Of a DNA stretch of 64,000 nt, positions 50,031 to 62,623 are shown piece after piece. Every line of letters starts with the position of its first letter. Positions within the stretch are counted from its first letter, which is position 1. The translations under genes were made by a program, and so were the position numbers. The notes under the pieces were generated by a model. That model was not told where the DNA came from and did not search any database. It worked only from the letters and a program-made list of their open reading frames with translations. Location: the NCBI GenBank assembly GCA_023079485.1, contig CM041091.1, positions 33,378,146 to 33,442,145 of the forward strand. The letters run 5' to 3'. The stretch is from Archilochus colubris. Taxonomy: Eukaryota > Chordata > Aves > Apodiformes > Trochilidae.

Positions 50031-53000
50031 TGTAAAGAGCTCCATCTGGCAGATTGGTGAAACTCCTGGGAGTCATTAGATTGCAGTCTGGGTGCTCAGG
50101 CTGTGTAAGAAACAGAACTGTTTATAGGAAGAGCAGGATATAAACTTCCCCTTTGGAGTTACCACCATGGCATCCAACGTGGGCATTCCCATGGAGTTCC
50201 CCTGTGCTGTTGGAGCATCAGCCCTGATGGTTGCTGCTGGGTTTTCTGGGTCTCTTGTCCAATCAATGTAAAGTTTAATTTCAATGTAAAATTTACTTCA
50301 AATTTACTTCAAAGTAGATTTTAGACCAGCAGCTGCTCTGTTCTCTGGTAGGAAACTTGGGATCAAGGTGCAGCAGCAGTTAGGTGGGAATGCTCAGGGC
50401 AAGGAGAAGTCTTCTCATACATGAAGAGTGAGATATGTTGTGGCATGTGGCGAGTCAACTTGTCCTCAAAAACTCTGGGAATTTAGTCCACCAGATGCTC
50501 TTCTGCATCTGCATCTTCTGCACAGTGATGAGTGCCCATCAGATGCCTCCTTCCGAGCTGCATTGCCGGTGGGTTGGATGGATGAAGTGCAGAGCTATGA
50601 AGCAGGGCAGGCTCTGACACTTGTATCTGCCCTCCCTGGTGTTTGTTTCTCTTTTCTGATTTTTTCATGTCGTGTGAAAACAAAATTTGGATCCCGTTGC
50701 AGTCGAACTGCAGTAGCTTTGTGGGAGGAACAGATGAGCCCATATTAACAGGAAGCTTAAAAACATTATCTTCATGACATTTCTTATTTCTTCATGCTGA
50801 ACTTTCCCTTCTGAGAAAGGAGGTATTCAGTGATCAGTGGCTTTGTACCCCTCTCTGTTTGGCTGTGATGATACTGCTTTCCATGGTTTACCTGTTGCAA
50901 GCCCAGCCATGTCTGCAGTATGCAAGGCAGAACAAAATTACTCAGAAAGCTGGAAAAAATTAGTGAGATGGAGAAGAAGATAGTTGATGGGTTTCTGACA
51001 GCTCACTTATAAAGACAGTGAAAAAGAAACCTTTCTGGGATGAATTTTAGTTGCCTGTTACTGTCAGTGAGATTTTAAAAGGCAGTGTGATGCTCTGATG
51101 TGTTTGCAAGTATTCACTCCCCCTCCCACCTTGTTGTCTCACGTTCTTACTGGACTGTTTTCTTCTTTTCAGGCAGCAACCAAGTTTATTTTTTAAAAAT
51201 CAAAGTAGAATTGCCAGCTGTCAAAACCCAGCATGTTTTCTCTAAGTTCTTCTTGCACACCGAATGCTTTTTCATTTGTCAAACTATTATATTTTACAGC
51301 ATTCTTCTTCCACAACCACTTCAGTCATGTTTTGTCAAGGACAGTTTTTGTTAAGGAAAATATTTTCTTGAAGCACACCTCCTAGTTATTACCTATACCA
51401 TGCTGTTTGGGTAGAGCATCAAGCACTTTTTAGGCTTACCCATACTTATTCAGCACTTGCCACTGTATCTCTTACTTCCCAGAAAATACTGCTTTTTAGC
51501 CATGGTTTTCCTGGTCTACACAAACCTGTAATTTCCAGTGGTTTTTGCTAGCATCTAAGGATGTTATTATTGTGCTTTTTAAGAGGTATTTCTCATCTTG
51601 TCCATTTTGTCCAAATGTTTCTACTGTGGGAGTGCCAAGAAGCAAATGGGCTTTTTCAGGTGAAGGCTGAACAGGGGGGATAGAGAAGGATCATTGGGTT
51701 TCTGCTCCTTGCCAGATTCACTGCTGGAGTACCTTAGTGTAGCAATGAAATTATACAAATGTGTGCTGAGTTTGGCTTTCCCTCAAATGATGCCTCTACC
51801 TTTGCAAACCAACCCTTCCAAGCTGCTTTTTCACCCTCTGATGCAGGCAGACTCCTAAGGAGGGAACCAGGGGCTTGGTTCTCCTTGAGGAGCAAGTTCT
51901 GAGCTCTGCCAGGATTTCTCTGGAAGGCTGAGGACTCACTCTCTGCAGCCATTTTTTCACTCTTCTTCTTTTAATTTACTGTTTTCTGGTCTAGCCTAAT
52001 GGTCTCTAAGAAAAATGAAAAATCCACTACTCTAGTAAACCCTTGTGTCTTGATGGAAGGAGGTGAGAATCCCACTCTCACTAGAAAACACAGCTTGTGA
52101 TGAGTAGCAGTTAACAAGTATTCAATGTCAACCTCCCCCAAAAATGCAGTTTTTATTAAATCTGTATTACTTAAAGGCCACTGCACTCTTTGTTGTCCAT
52201 CCTGGCTGATATGTAGCATCTTCCAGTGCTCATCAGATGCTCCTGGAAGCACACAGTTGTCTTCATTACAGCAGACTGACATTTTTACAGCATCGTATAT
52301 TTTAGTTTCTGCCAAGACAACTGACAACAAGAAATGAGGAATTTATGGAGAAATCATGAAAAATTTATGCTGGCGTGTGTGATTTATTCATCCAGCATAT
52401 GAAATACATTTTTAAGTTCCAACATCAGAGTTTCTAATGACAGATTGAAAACAGACTAAAGGTGTTGTTGGTTTTTATATGAACATGATTGTATGTATGA
52501 TTTCCATCCTGTACTGTGGTGTGTGTTTTGCTCACAGTGAAGTTTTCCAGCTTACAAGTTTCACTGTTAGTGAGATTTCAAACTAATTATTTATGTTAGA
52601 AAAACCTCATGCAGTAAAAGTCCTCAGGGGAAAACCAGAATATTGCCAATGACAGACTTGCATCAAATCATTCCATATCACATCAAAAACTAAAACCCCA
52701 AGACCCCAACCCAGACCTCAAGTGCAGCTCTAAAAGAAAAACCCTAAAAATTGTTTGGAGATTTTTTTTTTATTATTATTTTTTAAAGTTCTTTCTGATC
52801 AGTTTCTGGATTATTATTGTCACAAAGCATAACTTGGTGTGTGGACATTTGGGTCCACAGGGAAAATAACATTTCACTCAGCCTGATTTCAGTTGCATTT
52901 GTTTCCTTTATAACTTGTGACATCTGTAAGATGAATTGCTAAATTGATTGTTCTGGAAGTTAAGGGGGGGGAAAAAAATGATCCCATTGAAGCCAATGAA

Positions 53001-56000
53001 CAAACCCAGTGCTGCTTTCAACACTTCTTTTCCATGGTTCCCCTGCCAGCACTGACTCCTTGGTGCTCTGCATGGTTTTGATTTAAATTTGAAAGTTTCT
53101 CCACGCAGTAGATGGAGGTTGGAATCAGAGCATGCTGTTCTCTCTCCTGTAAAGTATCTAATCCCCTTTACCTGCATCTTGCTGTTGAAAGTGTTCTCTT
53201 GTTCTGACATGGAAACCCTGGCTGAGGGAGCAGGATAGGGGAAATACATCCCTTGCCTTGATCTGGGGACTGTGGCAGCTTTGTGCTGGCTGATAACTGG
53301 AGAAGTTGTGTCTGAAGGCAGAGGAGCAGGAGCTGAGCAGAGAGGATGGCATGGGGTGAGCAGTACAGCTGCAAGAACTGAGCTGGGGGGTTAGGAAAAG
53401 TCTCTGAACAAACTGGGGAGAGCTGGCTCCCAGAGAGCACGTGGTACCATTACATCCCAGTTACCAGGAGCTTGTCATGGGTGGAGAATTAGTGGTACAC
53501 ATCATTTTTCCATCTAATTCAAATGCAAATCTGGAAGGGCTGAATTGCAGTGTGTGGCTGGAGAGGTTAAATAGCAAATAAATGGTGGTGGAAGTTGGCA
53601 GGTGCCAGTGGCAGGTTCTGATGCAGCAGGAGGAGGGATTCGTGGGTCAAGGAAAGCTGAAGGTCCTTTTTTCTCCATCCAAATCCTGGCTGGAGGGACA
53701 GCAGTCACCCATCAGGTGGCACAGTCAGAAAGGACAATTGTGCTGACAGACTTCCACCAAATTGTCCCCATGAAATTGCAGGGATACTGAACCAGCTTGG
53801 TTTAGTTTGTTTGGGTTTTATTCACCTGCTCCCCAGTGCTATTTATTAATAATTGTATTCTCTCCATGCAGTGCAGAACCCTGTCTGGGGTGGTGAGTAC
53901 TCTTAAGATGTTACAGAGCCAGTGCTGGATTTGGGAATGCTGCAGGATCTGCTAGGAGCTTTAGGCTGAGAAGGAGCAATCCCCCAAAAGCCTTTTTTAA
54001 ATTAAAAAGGGAGAGTTACATGGTTTGGTTTTCTTCTGCTTGGAGAGAAAATGACCATGTAAAGGTTCAGTTTCTCCCTGCTTGTGTTAACCTCTTGTTT
54101 GATAAATCTTTATTTGTTGGCTTAAACTTCAGACAGAAATTTATAAGGTATTCTGCCAGTGTCTTCATCTGCAAATAATAGGATAATTAAGAAGATATGT
54201 TTAGGAAAATGACTTTTTTTTTTTCTTCTGCTAATACATCTTGCAATTCAGTTAATAGATATTCAATTAGTGGAAGTGAGCCTTGGGTTCCAGTGTGCTG
54301 TAACACCCTTCAGCTCTCCTTGGCTGCAGCAAGCAATTGGTTTGACCGTTGTCAACTTACAAAACTGTTCCCTTAAACATTTCCCTCCTTCCCTGAAGCA
54401 TAAATTTCCTGGCTCCAGGGAGGGGAATGCAGAGGCTGCTGATCAGCATCCCATCCCAGCGTTGGTCAAGTGTGTGGGGAGGCAGGAGAAGTGCAGCTCC
54501 TCCCCATCCATCCCAGGGAGTGGTACCTGGCATGTGTATTCCTGGTTATTTATCTCTTCCTTGATCCATTTCATATATTAAAAAAGGAAAAAAAGGGGAA
54601 AAAAAAAAAAAGAAATTAAAGCTCAGGTTTTTCAGAAGAGCAGAGGCAATTTGTATGCAGTGTCTGACTCCGTGTATCATTGGAGGGGGGGAAAAAAAAT
54701 AAATATATTTTTCCTTGCTGGCTGAAAGGCATCCCAACAAACCATGTGTGAGGGGAGGGCTCTGTGTGCTGGCTTGCTGCAGTGGGGCTTGGATGCTGAT
54801 TCCTTGGCATTGACCCTCCTGTGTCCCTGAATGTGATTGATCTGAAAGTAAATCTCTGTCGAGTTCAGTGAGATAAAAATACTGTGCCCAATCAGATTGA
54901 CTGGCCTAGATTAATTCTAGCTTTGGGCTCTTGTTTGGGTTTTTTTACTTGTTTGTTTTTTTAAAGCTGTAAATATATTTGCAGTAAATGTTAGTCTTCT
55001 TTTTAAGTAATTTAGAAATTACTTTGCTATGCCAGTGAGTAATTTCAGCTCATCTTTTCTCCTTTGTCAGTAACTCAGTGTAAATACTTTTCTTCCCCTC
55101 TGAATTTTGGTGGGTGTTACTGATGTGAAAGTCAATGGTTTAAAAAGTTAAGTTGTTGTTGTTACATTTTAATCTCAGCAGCTGTATTTTGGATTTTTTA
55201 CCCAAACAGTTGAGAATTGTGGATGAATAAATGGCATTAACTTCTTCAGCTCCTCTTTGCTGGAGGGTTTCCCTTATCAGAGATAAAATGATCAAAGCCA
55301 TAAAACAAGATCTACAGTGATGGGTTTATTAGCAACAATAATAGTCATTTGATTTATTTTTATAAGAATGTCAGAGCATCTGGGGAAGATCATCTGTGTT
55401 ATGTTGTCCTTACAGATGTTCAAGTTGATTCATGGAGGAATGAAGTAATTTGTCTGTGCTTAGGCAGTTAACAACCAGCAAGTAAAGAACAGAACTTCCA
55501 GCACACATTATTTTCCCTTGAAGTGTTCTGCTCCATGTTTATAACTGGTACATTAACCCATCCCTCTAGCTGAGGTGGAACAGATCACATCTTGGGTGCC
55601 TAAGTGGCAAAAAATTATTCAGAATTTAATACAGAAATAAGGAAGGTCAAGTTAGGGCTTAGTTTTTAAGGTCAGCATAGCTAAAGACAGAGATTCACCC
55701 TGAACAAGCTGTATGGATTTGGGTTAAGTTTAAGCTGGAGGGTCCTTCCCAGTTCCCAGCTTCTGCTGGAGGTGATCACTTCCAGAACATCACTGCAAAG
55801 CCCACCTGGTGTAGCATTCCCCACCAAACTCAGACAAAAGAGTTGAGGATGGGTGTCCAGGGCTTAAGGAAATTGGGTTTGTCTGCTGTAGGTGCTCTCC
55901 TGAAATACTTGGCTGTCAGGGCTGCAAGGACAGCAGGGATGGTGGGAAGGTAAAGGATGGGATCTTCTTCTCTTAGCATGGATGGATCTGTAAGAAGAAA

Positions 56001-58606
56001 GCTTCTTCACAGCCTTTTTCAATTCAAATTTAGCACATAAATCTTTTAGCATACAGGTTACAGACCCAAGGAGAACTGAAATGCTCCTCATCATAACTTT
56101 CTGTAAACCTGCTACTACACACAGATGCACTTGGATGTACAAGAGCTGAACAGTGATTGTGATGTGGACCCAGATGTTTTATTTCACCTTTCTCAGAGAA
56201 AAAGATGGATCAGGAACTTGTGTTGCACGACCAAATTATCCTGAGGAGTGTGCTGCATCTAAAGCTTCAGCTCTAATATTGCCATGCCAAATTAGCAGCA
56301 ATGAATAGATGCTGAGTAAATAATCCCATTTTGTTGTTTGTTTGTGATGGCTTTGTTGATAGGAAACAACTTTTTCTGTCTGTTCACGTCCTGATCATTT
56401 GATAACCCATTTGTATTATTTAAACTGCATCTTCTGTAAATGCTGGAGCCAAGTAATTTGTAACAGGAGCAAGGATGTAGGAACTGCTCTCCTAAAGTGT
56501 TTTTTAAATTGCTTTGCTTGCAGCTACAGAGTTTGCCATAGAGAATGATTTCTCATTCTGAAATTTCCAAGCTGCAGGAGTGGTCGTGGAGCTGAGAAAG
56601 GGACAGCCTGATGATTTAAGACTATTTAATGCCCTGCTTATTGTGGGAGAGAGTGCTGTAGACCTTCCTAGTCTAGCAGAACAGATCACTGCAGTTTCTT
56701 AATGCCCTAAACCAGGAAACTGATTTATCACCTATTAGGTCTTATTAGATCCCATTCGGAGGGAAAAAATGAACTGCTGTAGCTGGATGGCAGAAAATTA
56801 ATTTGAAATAAATGTTATCTAGTCAGGCTTCTTCAGTTCTTCTGTCCAAGTCCATCTCTGTGGCTGGAAAGCTGATTGTCCAGGTCTGGTTTGGTTTCTG
56901 GCAGAGGCAGACTGGGCATGCACACAGGAGTACAGAAATGATGCAAAACTGTCTGATGGAGATAGCTGGAGATCTGATGTGATTCCAGTGAATAATCCAG
57001 GTTTTCTTCAAGAACATTTTTTGTGTGCTCCCTGCCTGTCTCCTCTGGTGAGGAGGTCAGCTCCCAAGGACATCAAATCTTCAGTGCTGGGTTTTATCCC
57101 TTTCCATAGCAGTTCCTCCCAGGGGGAATTGGTGGGAAACCACTGTTCCCATTTCCCCACAGTTCCCAATTTGTCTGGATTTAACTCTTTTGTTTTGAAC
57201 CTAGAGTTGGCTGTTGCCTGCTGTGTGCTTCCTGCATCCAAATCCCTAAGAGGCACCTGATAGTTACAAAAAAATTGCAGCCTGCTGCAATTCATTCTGC
57301 TGGTCAGAAGGGTGGTCTGGAGCTCTGGTTCCTTACTGCTTGGTTTTGGTTTTTTTAAACTCTGCTTAGAAACCCAAATCCCTAAGAACACACTTTGGTT
57401 GCAGCAGAGCAGATTGTCTGGAGAGCTTTAGCTGCTGGGGCTGGGAGAAGGAATGTGGGGGAGAGATGATCTTCTCACCTCACTTCTCTCTCAGCTCTGC
57501 CATATATTGCTGTTGGGTTTAGTTTGGATAAAGATTCCTTCAAATGCAGTGCAGGAAGTCAAGAAGAACTCAAGTCACAGGACAGAGCTGCAAACCCCCA
57601 GGGATGGTTTCTGGTGGTTCTACCCTGTGTTTATTTTAAGAAAGGACACCTCAAATGCTGTTGAGATGTTATTTTTCATTGTCCCATGCTAGGAGCTGGT
57701 TATAGACCAATGAATATTCACCTGGGTTTGATATCTGCCCCACCAAAGTTGCTGCTGGACCCTCCTGAGAGTCCCAGGGCAACAGGGGGGTGTTGGTAGA
57801 GCCCTCGCTGCCCTGCCAGCACCCACAAGCTTCTCAGCCCAGCAGGATTTTGTCCATCTGTGTCTTCCACGAGGAGTTTCACATATACATGGCCCTGCCC
57901 TTGGGCTGCTGAGCTGAATAATCCCCTCTGGGTGTGTGGGCAGCAAGGTGCTGGGTATGTGAGAGGAGAAAGGATTGGATTTGGCTGGGGGGGAGGTGGG
58001 GAAGCATCAGTTTGCTGCTATCGATCCTGCTCCTTTGGGTGCCAAGACTGCTAAAACAATGAGAAAATGAGGTTTCAGTTGTTCAGAGGCAACAGCAAAG
58101 ATTGCCTTTGCAGCTCCAGTGGAAGGAAGGAGATTTTCTTCATTCTCTTAACCCCAAACAAAAGCTAAGCTGCTAACACCCTGTCTGTCCCACCTGCGTC
58201 ATCAGCCCAGCCTTCTCCTCTTCCAGGGTTGCCACCAGCTGTGCTTGGCTGTCTGCTTGGCAGCTTTCACCTGGGGGCAGATTGCCTTTATTGAGTCAGA
58301 AAGTCAAAAATTGGACTTGCAGACACAGAGGGCAGATCTTTTAAAGATGGAAAGTCGTTTGCTTCTCAGTAGTGCCTTCTGATGTACTAAATGGGATCGG
58401 TACAAAAGGTTTGGTGTTTCAGGGAAATTCAACACCCTGTCAGTTCCAGAGCAGCTGGATGATGAGTTCTCCATCTGATATTGATCTCCTTGTCTTCCCC
58501 TCACTCCTCCCAGGGCTGAAGCCCCTTGGCAGAGCACATGCTGTGAGACTGAGGTTATCGTGGGGACTGCAAAGCAAATTCTGTTCAATCTTTGTTAATT
58601 CATATT

Positions 58607-58623
58607 AAAAAAAAAAAAAAAAA
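58607..58623 (+). repeat. A17 homopolymer
   Basis: This is seventeen consecutive A after CATATT. The preceding 300 bases do not resemble a processed transcript that I recognise, so it is annotated as a simple repeat only. Confidence 0.85.
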
Positions 58624-60639
58624 GTGACGTTTTCTCCAAATACCCATTATACCTTCACTTAATGAGCTCTCTTCTGATTTGGCTCCACATCTTCATTTAT
58701 TTTCTGTCTGTGTGCATTAATCTTCCCCTTGCATGATGAGTTCCCTTTGATGCAGGATGTCCAGTGAAATTACAACTGGGATTTTGTTTCCCATGCTGGA
58801 GTCACCCATCCCTATTGATTTGGGCTGCCCTCCACCCTCAGCACACCAAGAACTCCATTTACCAAACCTGATTGCTTCTTAGCAGAACTTATTGGATGAT
58901 CACAGCTGTAGGAATTAATTATAGTTTGTCACAGATTAATATTTACTTTTTTTAACTAATTTAAAACCCATTCATTATACAGCACCCAAATGGAGAACCA
59001 AAGGGTTGTGTGGCTCTCTGAATGCAGAGCTGCAATTAAGATGCTCTCCAGCAGAAATAATAGGTGTAGGGTTAATTTGGACCAGGAGTTGGTTTTTATC
59101 TTCTGTCTCTGTGTTTCTGTACAATTAGATTATCCTGCTCTGGGACAGAGAAAATAACACTTTGTCTGTGGGCTGTAATGCTGTATTTTTAATGAAAGTA
59201 TTTTCAGTGAGACTGTAATGAGGGCTTGTTGACTAGCAGCAGGTTGGTTGTGTTTGCTGTTTCCATGAGAGCTGTGAGGCTCTGACCAGTGGTTCTGGTC
59301 CCAGTCATTGGTGAGCAACTTTTCCTAAAGCAAATCAGGTGATTTGTGATGAAAATGTCAGTGCTTAATGGGAAAGCATCAGAGGAGGTCCTTGCAGAAG
59401 TCTGAATGTCTCCCTTTCTCGTGGCATTTGCCTCTTAAGCATTTAATGACACCTTGGGAATAAAAATACAGTAATTTTGTCATGAATTACAAATTCAAGT
59501 GAATGTGACATAAATGAAAATACTCCCCATTACAGGAGCAGTGTTTGAGTGGTGTCATCATGTAACACTCACATATTGAACTCAATCAGTTTGCAAGGCT
59601 CATTTGCAACTTTATGTACTATGTGCAGGGTATAGGAAGTGTCTGACTTCAGTAGGCATGGAGTGAGAATTTCACAATTGTAATTGAATGGATTAAGTGT
59701 TAATGTAGATGTATTTAAAAAAAAAACAAAACTCTTTCACTGTTTCCCCCAGTAAAATTTAAATTAACCTAAATAGCATGACAAGGTAGGATATTCTTTC
59801 CAATAATGCTATAGAAAAGGGAAAAGACTCTTAAAAGACAGGAAGAAGTCTTAGTTTTTTTAGAAAAAAAAATCTTAATTTCTTTTTGCTTTAATTTAGA
59901 AAACCCTTGTTTGGTGTTTCTTCTAAAATCCTGTTTTCTGCTGAACACCCAGAAGAACCAAATTCTTCTCATCCCTCAGCAGTGATTCCCAAATCTCTTT
60001 GGCCTCTCAGTATGACCAAACCCAAACCTTTTTGCAGGCTTTTGTGTTGATGCTGTAATGTTAAAAGCTTTGATTGAAAGCACTTAAAATTCTATTAATA
60101 GTTTTGGATGCTGCTTGCTGCCATTTTCTGTATTTGTTTAGTTACTGGTTTGCAGCCATGGCAGTTTGGGTATTACTGACATTAAAGCTGAAATTATGTA
60201 AAATTTAACCAAACTGTGCTTTTAATTTGCCTGCTAGTGCATGGAAAAACTCCAGAAAAATCTTCTTTTTTACCTTACATAAACCTTTAAGAGATCCTTG
60301 GGTGGTTCAGCATTGGCCAATCCAGCTCCTTGCTCTTGCCAGACTTTCCATAACATCTGCTGCAGATGGACTTGAAAATGCTGCTAAGTTGTATCTGCAC
60401 AAGCATCAATATCCTCTCACAGAGCAGCATTTTCCCTGGCCTCCTCGAGTCACTGAGATGCCAGCATCCCTCTCTCCATCAAAAAGCTGCTATTTTTCAT
60501 GCCTGCATCACTCCAAGATCACTCCAGCTTTCGGTGCTGGTGCTTTAGGTGATGCTGTAGCAGCAGCTTCAGTACTGGGAGTCAGGAAAATCCAGCTGCT
60601 TCCAAACAAGGCTTCATCCTTGCTGGATTTCTTCCTTTA

Positions 60640-60833
60640 TAGGAAGAAATTTTTCAGTGTGAGGGTGCTGGGCCCCTGTGCCAGGTTTCCCAGAGAAGCT
60701 GTGCCTGCCCCATCCCTGACAGTGTCTCAGCCCAAGTTGGATGGGGCTTGGAGCACCCTGGGCCATGGCAGGGGTTGGGACTGGGGGATCTTTAATGTCC
60801 CTTCACTTCAAACCATTTTATGATGATTCTATG
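60640..60833 (+). repeat. CR1 LINE 3' fragment, plus orientation
   Basis: It starts at AGGAAGAAATTTTTCAGTGT, encodes the degenerate ORF2 tail RKKFFSVRVLGPCARFPREA, continues through GGATGGGGCTTGGAGCACCC, and ends in TTTTATGATGATTCTATGG, a diverged CR1 terminal repeat. It is the plus-orientation counterpart of the copies at 40.1 and 45.0 kb. The chance upstream frame runs into it, giving a 198-codon open frame (60227-60823) that is not a gene. Confidence 0.9.
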
Positions 60834-60944
60834 GTGTCTCCAAAAGTCCCAGCCCCCCCTAGCTTGGGCAGCTATCATTGCTGCAAGATCTGTGTATTAC
60901 ACAAGTTTTGATACATTTATTTATGAATACATGTCCTCCTGAAG

Positions 60945-60978
60945 TTGGAGGCCCCAGAACTGGACACAGTAATGCAGA
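60945..60978 (-). repeat. Possible short CR1 internal relic
   Basis: GAGGCCCCAGAACTGGACAC followed by AGTAATGCAG resembles, in reverse complement, the internal CR1 segment that reads GGGCCCAAAACTGGACACAG. Only about 34 bases align by eye. It lies just beyond an opposite-orientation CR1 end at 60833, so it could be a remnant of an older insertion. Confidence 0.4.
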
Positions 60979-62606
60979 GAGGGGATGTCCTTATGGTTTA
61001 CCAATAAAAAAGACCCCATAGCATCAAGATGAGTGCTGTCATGCTGAGCTGAGGCTAACTCATGCTCTCCCCACCTGGATGGCAGTGGGTTGAGAGCCAC
61101 AACCTCTTCAGAGGTTGAGAGCCACAGGGTGCTGCTCATCAGCCTGGAAAGCTCAGGAAAGTCATCTCATTCCAGCCTGGTAACATCTCAATGGGAATGG
61201 AAAATAATCTTCCATGTGTAATATTACTCTGTGTAAGGTCAGGACACTGGTAGATATTGCTCTGGACACCACCACTGGTCAGAAATAATCAACACAGATG
61301 TTTTATTGGGTTGGTTTTTTTCTGGGTGGGCACAAATCCTAGTGCTGGGGCTGGTCTGGATTTTTCCCCACTTAGTTTCTGTTGCTTATATGAGCCCATA
61401 AAATAATTACAGTCTACTTGCAGAGAAGCTGCTGGCTTTCAGTGCCAGCAGCATTATAAATTATCTGTCTAGAGATAGCCAAAACGTGTCATTCAGGCCA
61501 GAGGAGAAAGGAAAAGGAGCATAAATGGTGCAGAAATGTGATTCAGGCCTTTTGCCCAATTACACTTTGACCCAGTCCAGGAAAATGGGTCCAGTGGCAT
61601 TGATTTCTGTGAAGTGACTGCTTGCCCATCCTGTCCTTAGGAGGCTCAGAGCTGCCTTGGCTGCTCAGCCCCACTGCCTGCCCAGTGCCTCCCACCATCT
61701 GCCTGCTGGGATTCACCATCCTCCCATTTGCTGGCAGTCAGGAATATTTCCAAATCAGGGTAATTTCCAAATTCAAAGAGCTGCATTTTGGATGAAGGTA
61801 ACAGGCCTGCCTTAGCACTGGGAGTGCTCTTGCTGCTGCATCCCCGTGACAGCAAACCTTCCTCTGGCTCTGCTGTAGCAAGGGTGAGGATTCAGGGCAG
61901 GAGCTTTATGCTATTGCACTCTTTTACAAACTCAGCTTTCAGAAAAGTTTAGTCTCATGCTATCCTATAAAAAGGGTTTCCAAGCCACTGTTTGTATTTT
62001 GAAACCCAAATCATTTCCTTTAGTTTTAAAAATACTTGATCCCCGTGGCATATTTTAGTAGCTTAAAGAGCTTCCTCAGGATTAACAGGGAGAGTGAAAT
62101 TAAAGTATTGCATAAAGGACATTGCAGAGAGCCAGATTTCATTCGGGATGATCCAGTTGCAAAGCATCTGAAGGCAGAATTGGGCACGTAACTCCCCAGA
62201 GATGCTCAGCCCTCCCTGGAGAGCAGCAGTGCTGGAGTGATGCTTCCAGGCTTCAGTCTTCAGGAGTGAGGAGGTCAGGGTTGATGTGGGTTGTATCAGC
62301 TTCATGTCTGCATGCTTGAGGTGTGATGCACAGCCTGCTTTGTGCCTGTTACCTGAGTCTGGCAGGCAGGGAACAGAACTTAGCATGTTCTGCTCTAAAT
62401 GTCTGGAAAAATGGGTTAAGCTGCTTAACAAAACTAAAGAAGTTTGGCAGTCCTTACAAACAATGGTCTGCTTGTATCAGAGACTTATATCTCTTCTTGT
62501 TCTTGTCCTGTAGCATTGTATAGTATTATAGTAATATATTTCACAACCTATTTAATAAAAAAAATAAATAAATTAGCAACAACTTTGTACCATTAACACA
62601 GTTAGC

Positions 62607-62623
62607 TTTTTTTTTTTTTTTTT
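62607..62623 (+). repeat. T17 homopolymer
   Basis: This is seventeen consecutive T. Read on the minus strand it would be a poly(A) after the 146-codon open frame ending at 62602. That frame has no recognisable domain, and I do not call it a processed pseudogene. Confidence 0.85.

Noticed and set aside
56520..56699. Protein-like plus-strand stretch of 60 codons with one internal TGA, considered as a pseudogene remnant
   Set aside because: I could not match it to any family. The minus strand is also open there, and a single-stop 60-codon stretch is within chance.
60227..60823. 198-codon plus-strand open frame, the longest in the downstream intron
   Set aside because: Its C-terminal third is the CR1 ORF2 tail and the rest has no recognisable domain or splice support. 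It is a chance frame fused to a repeat.
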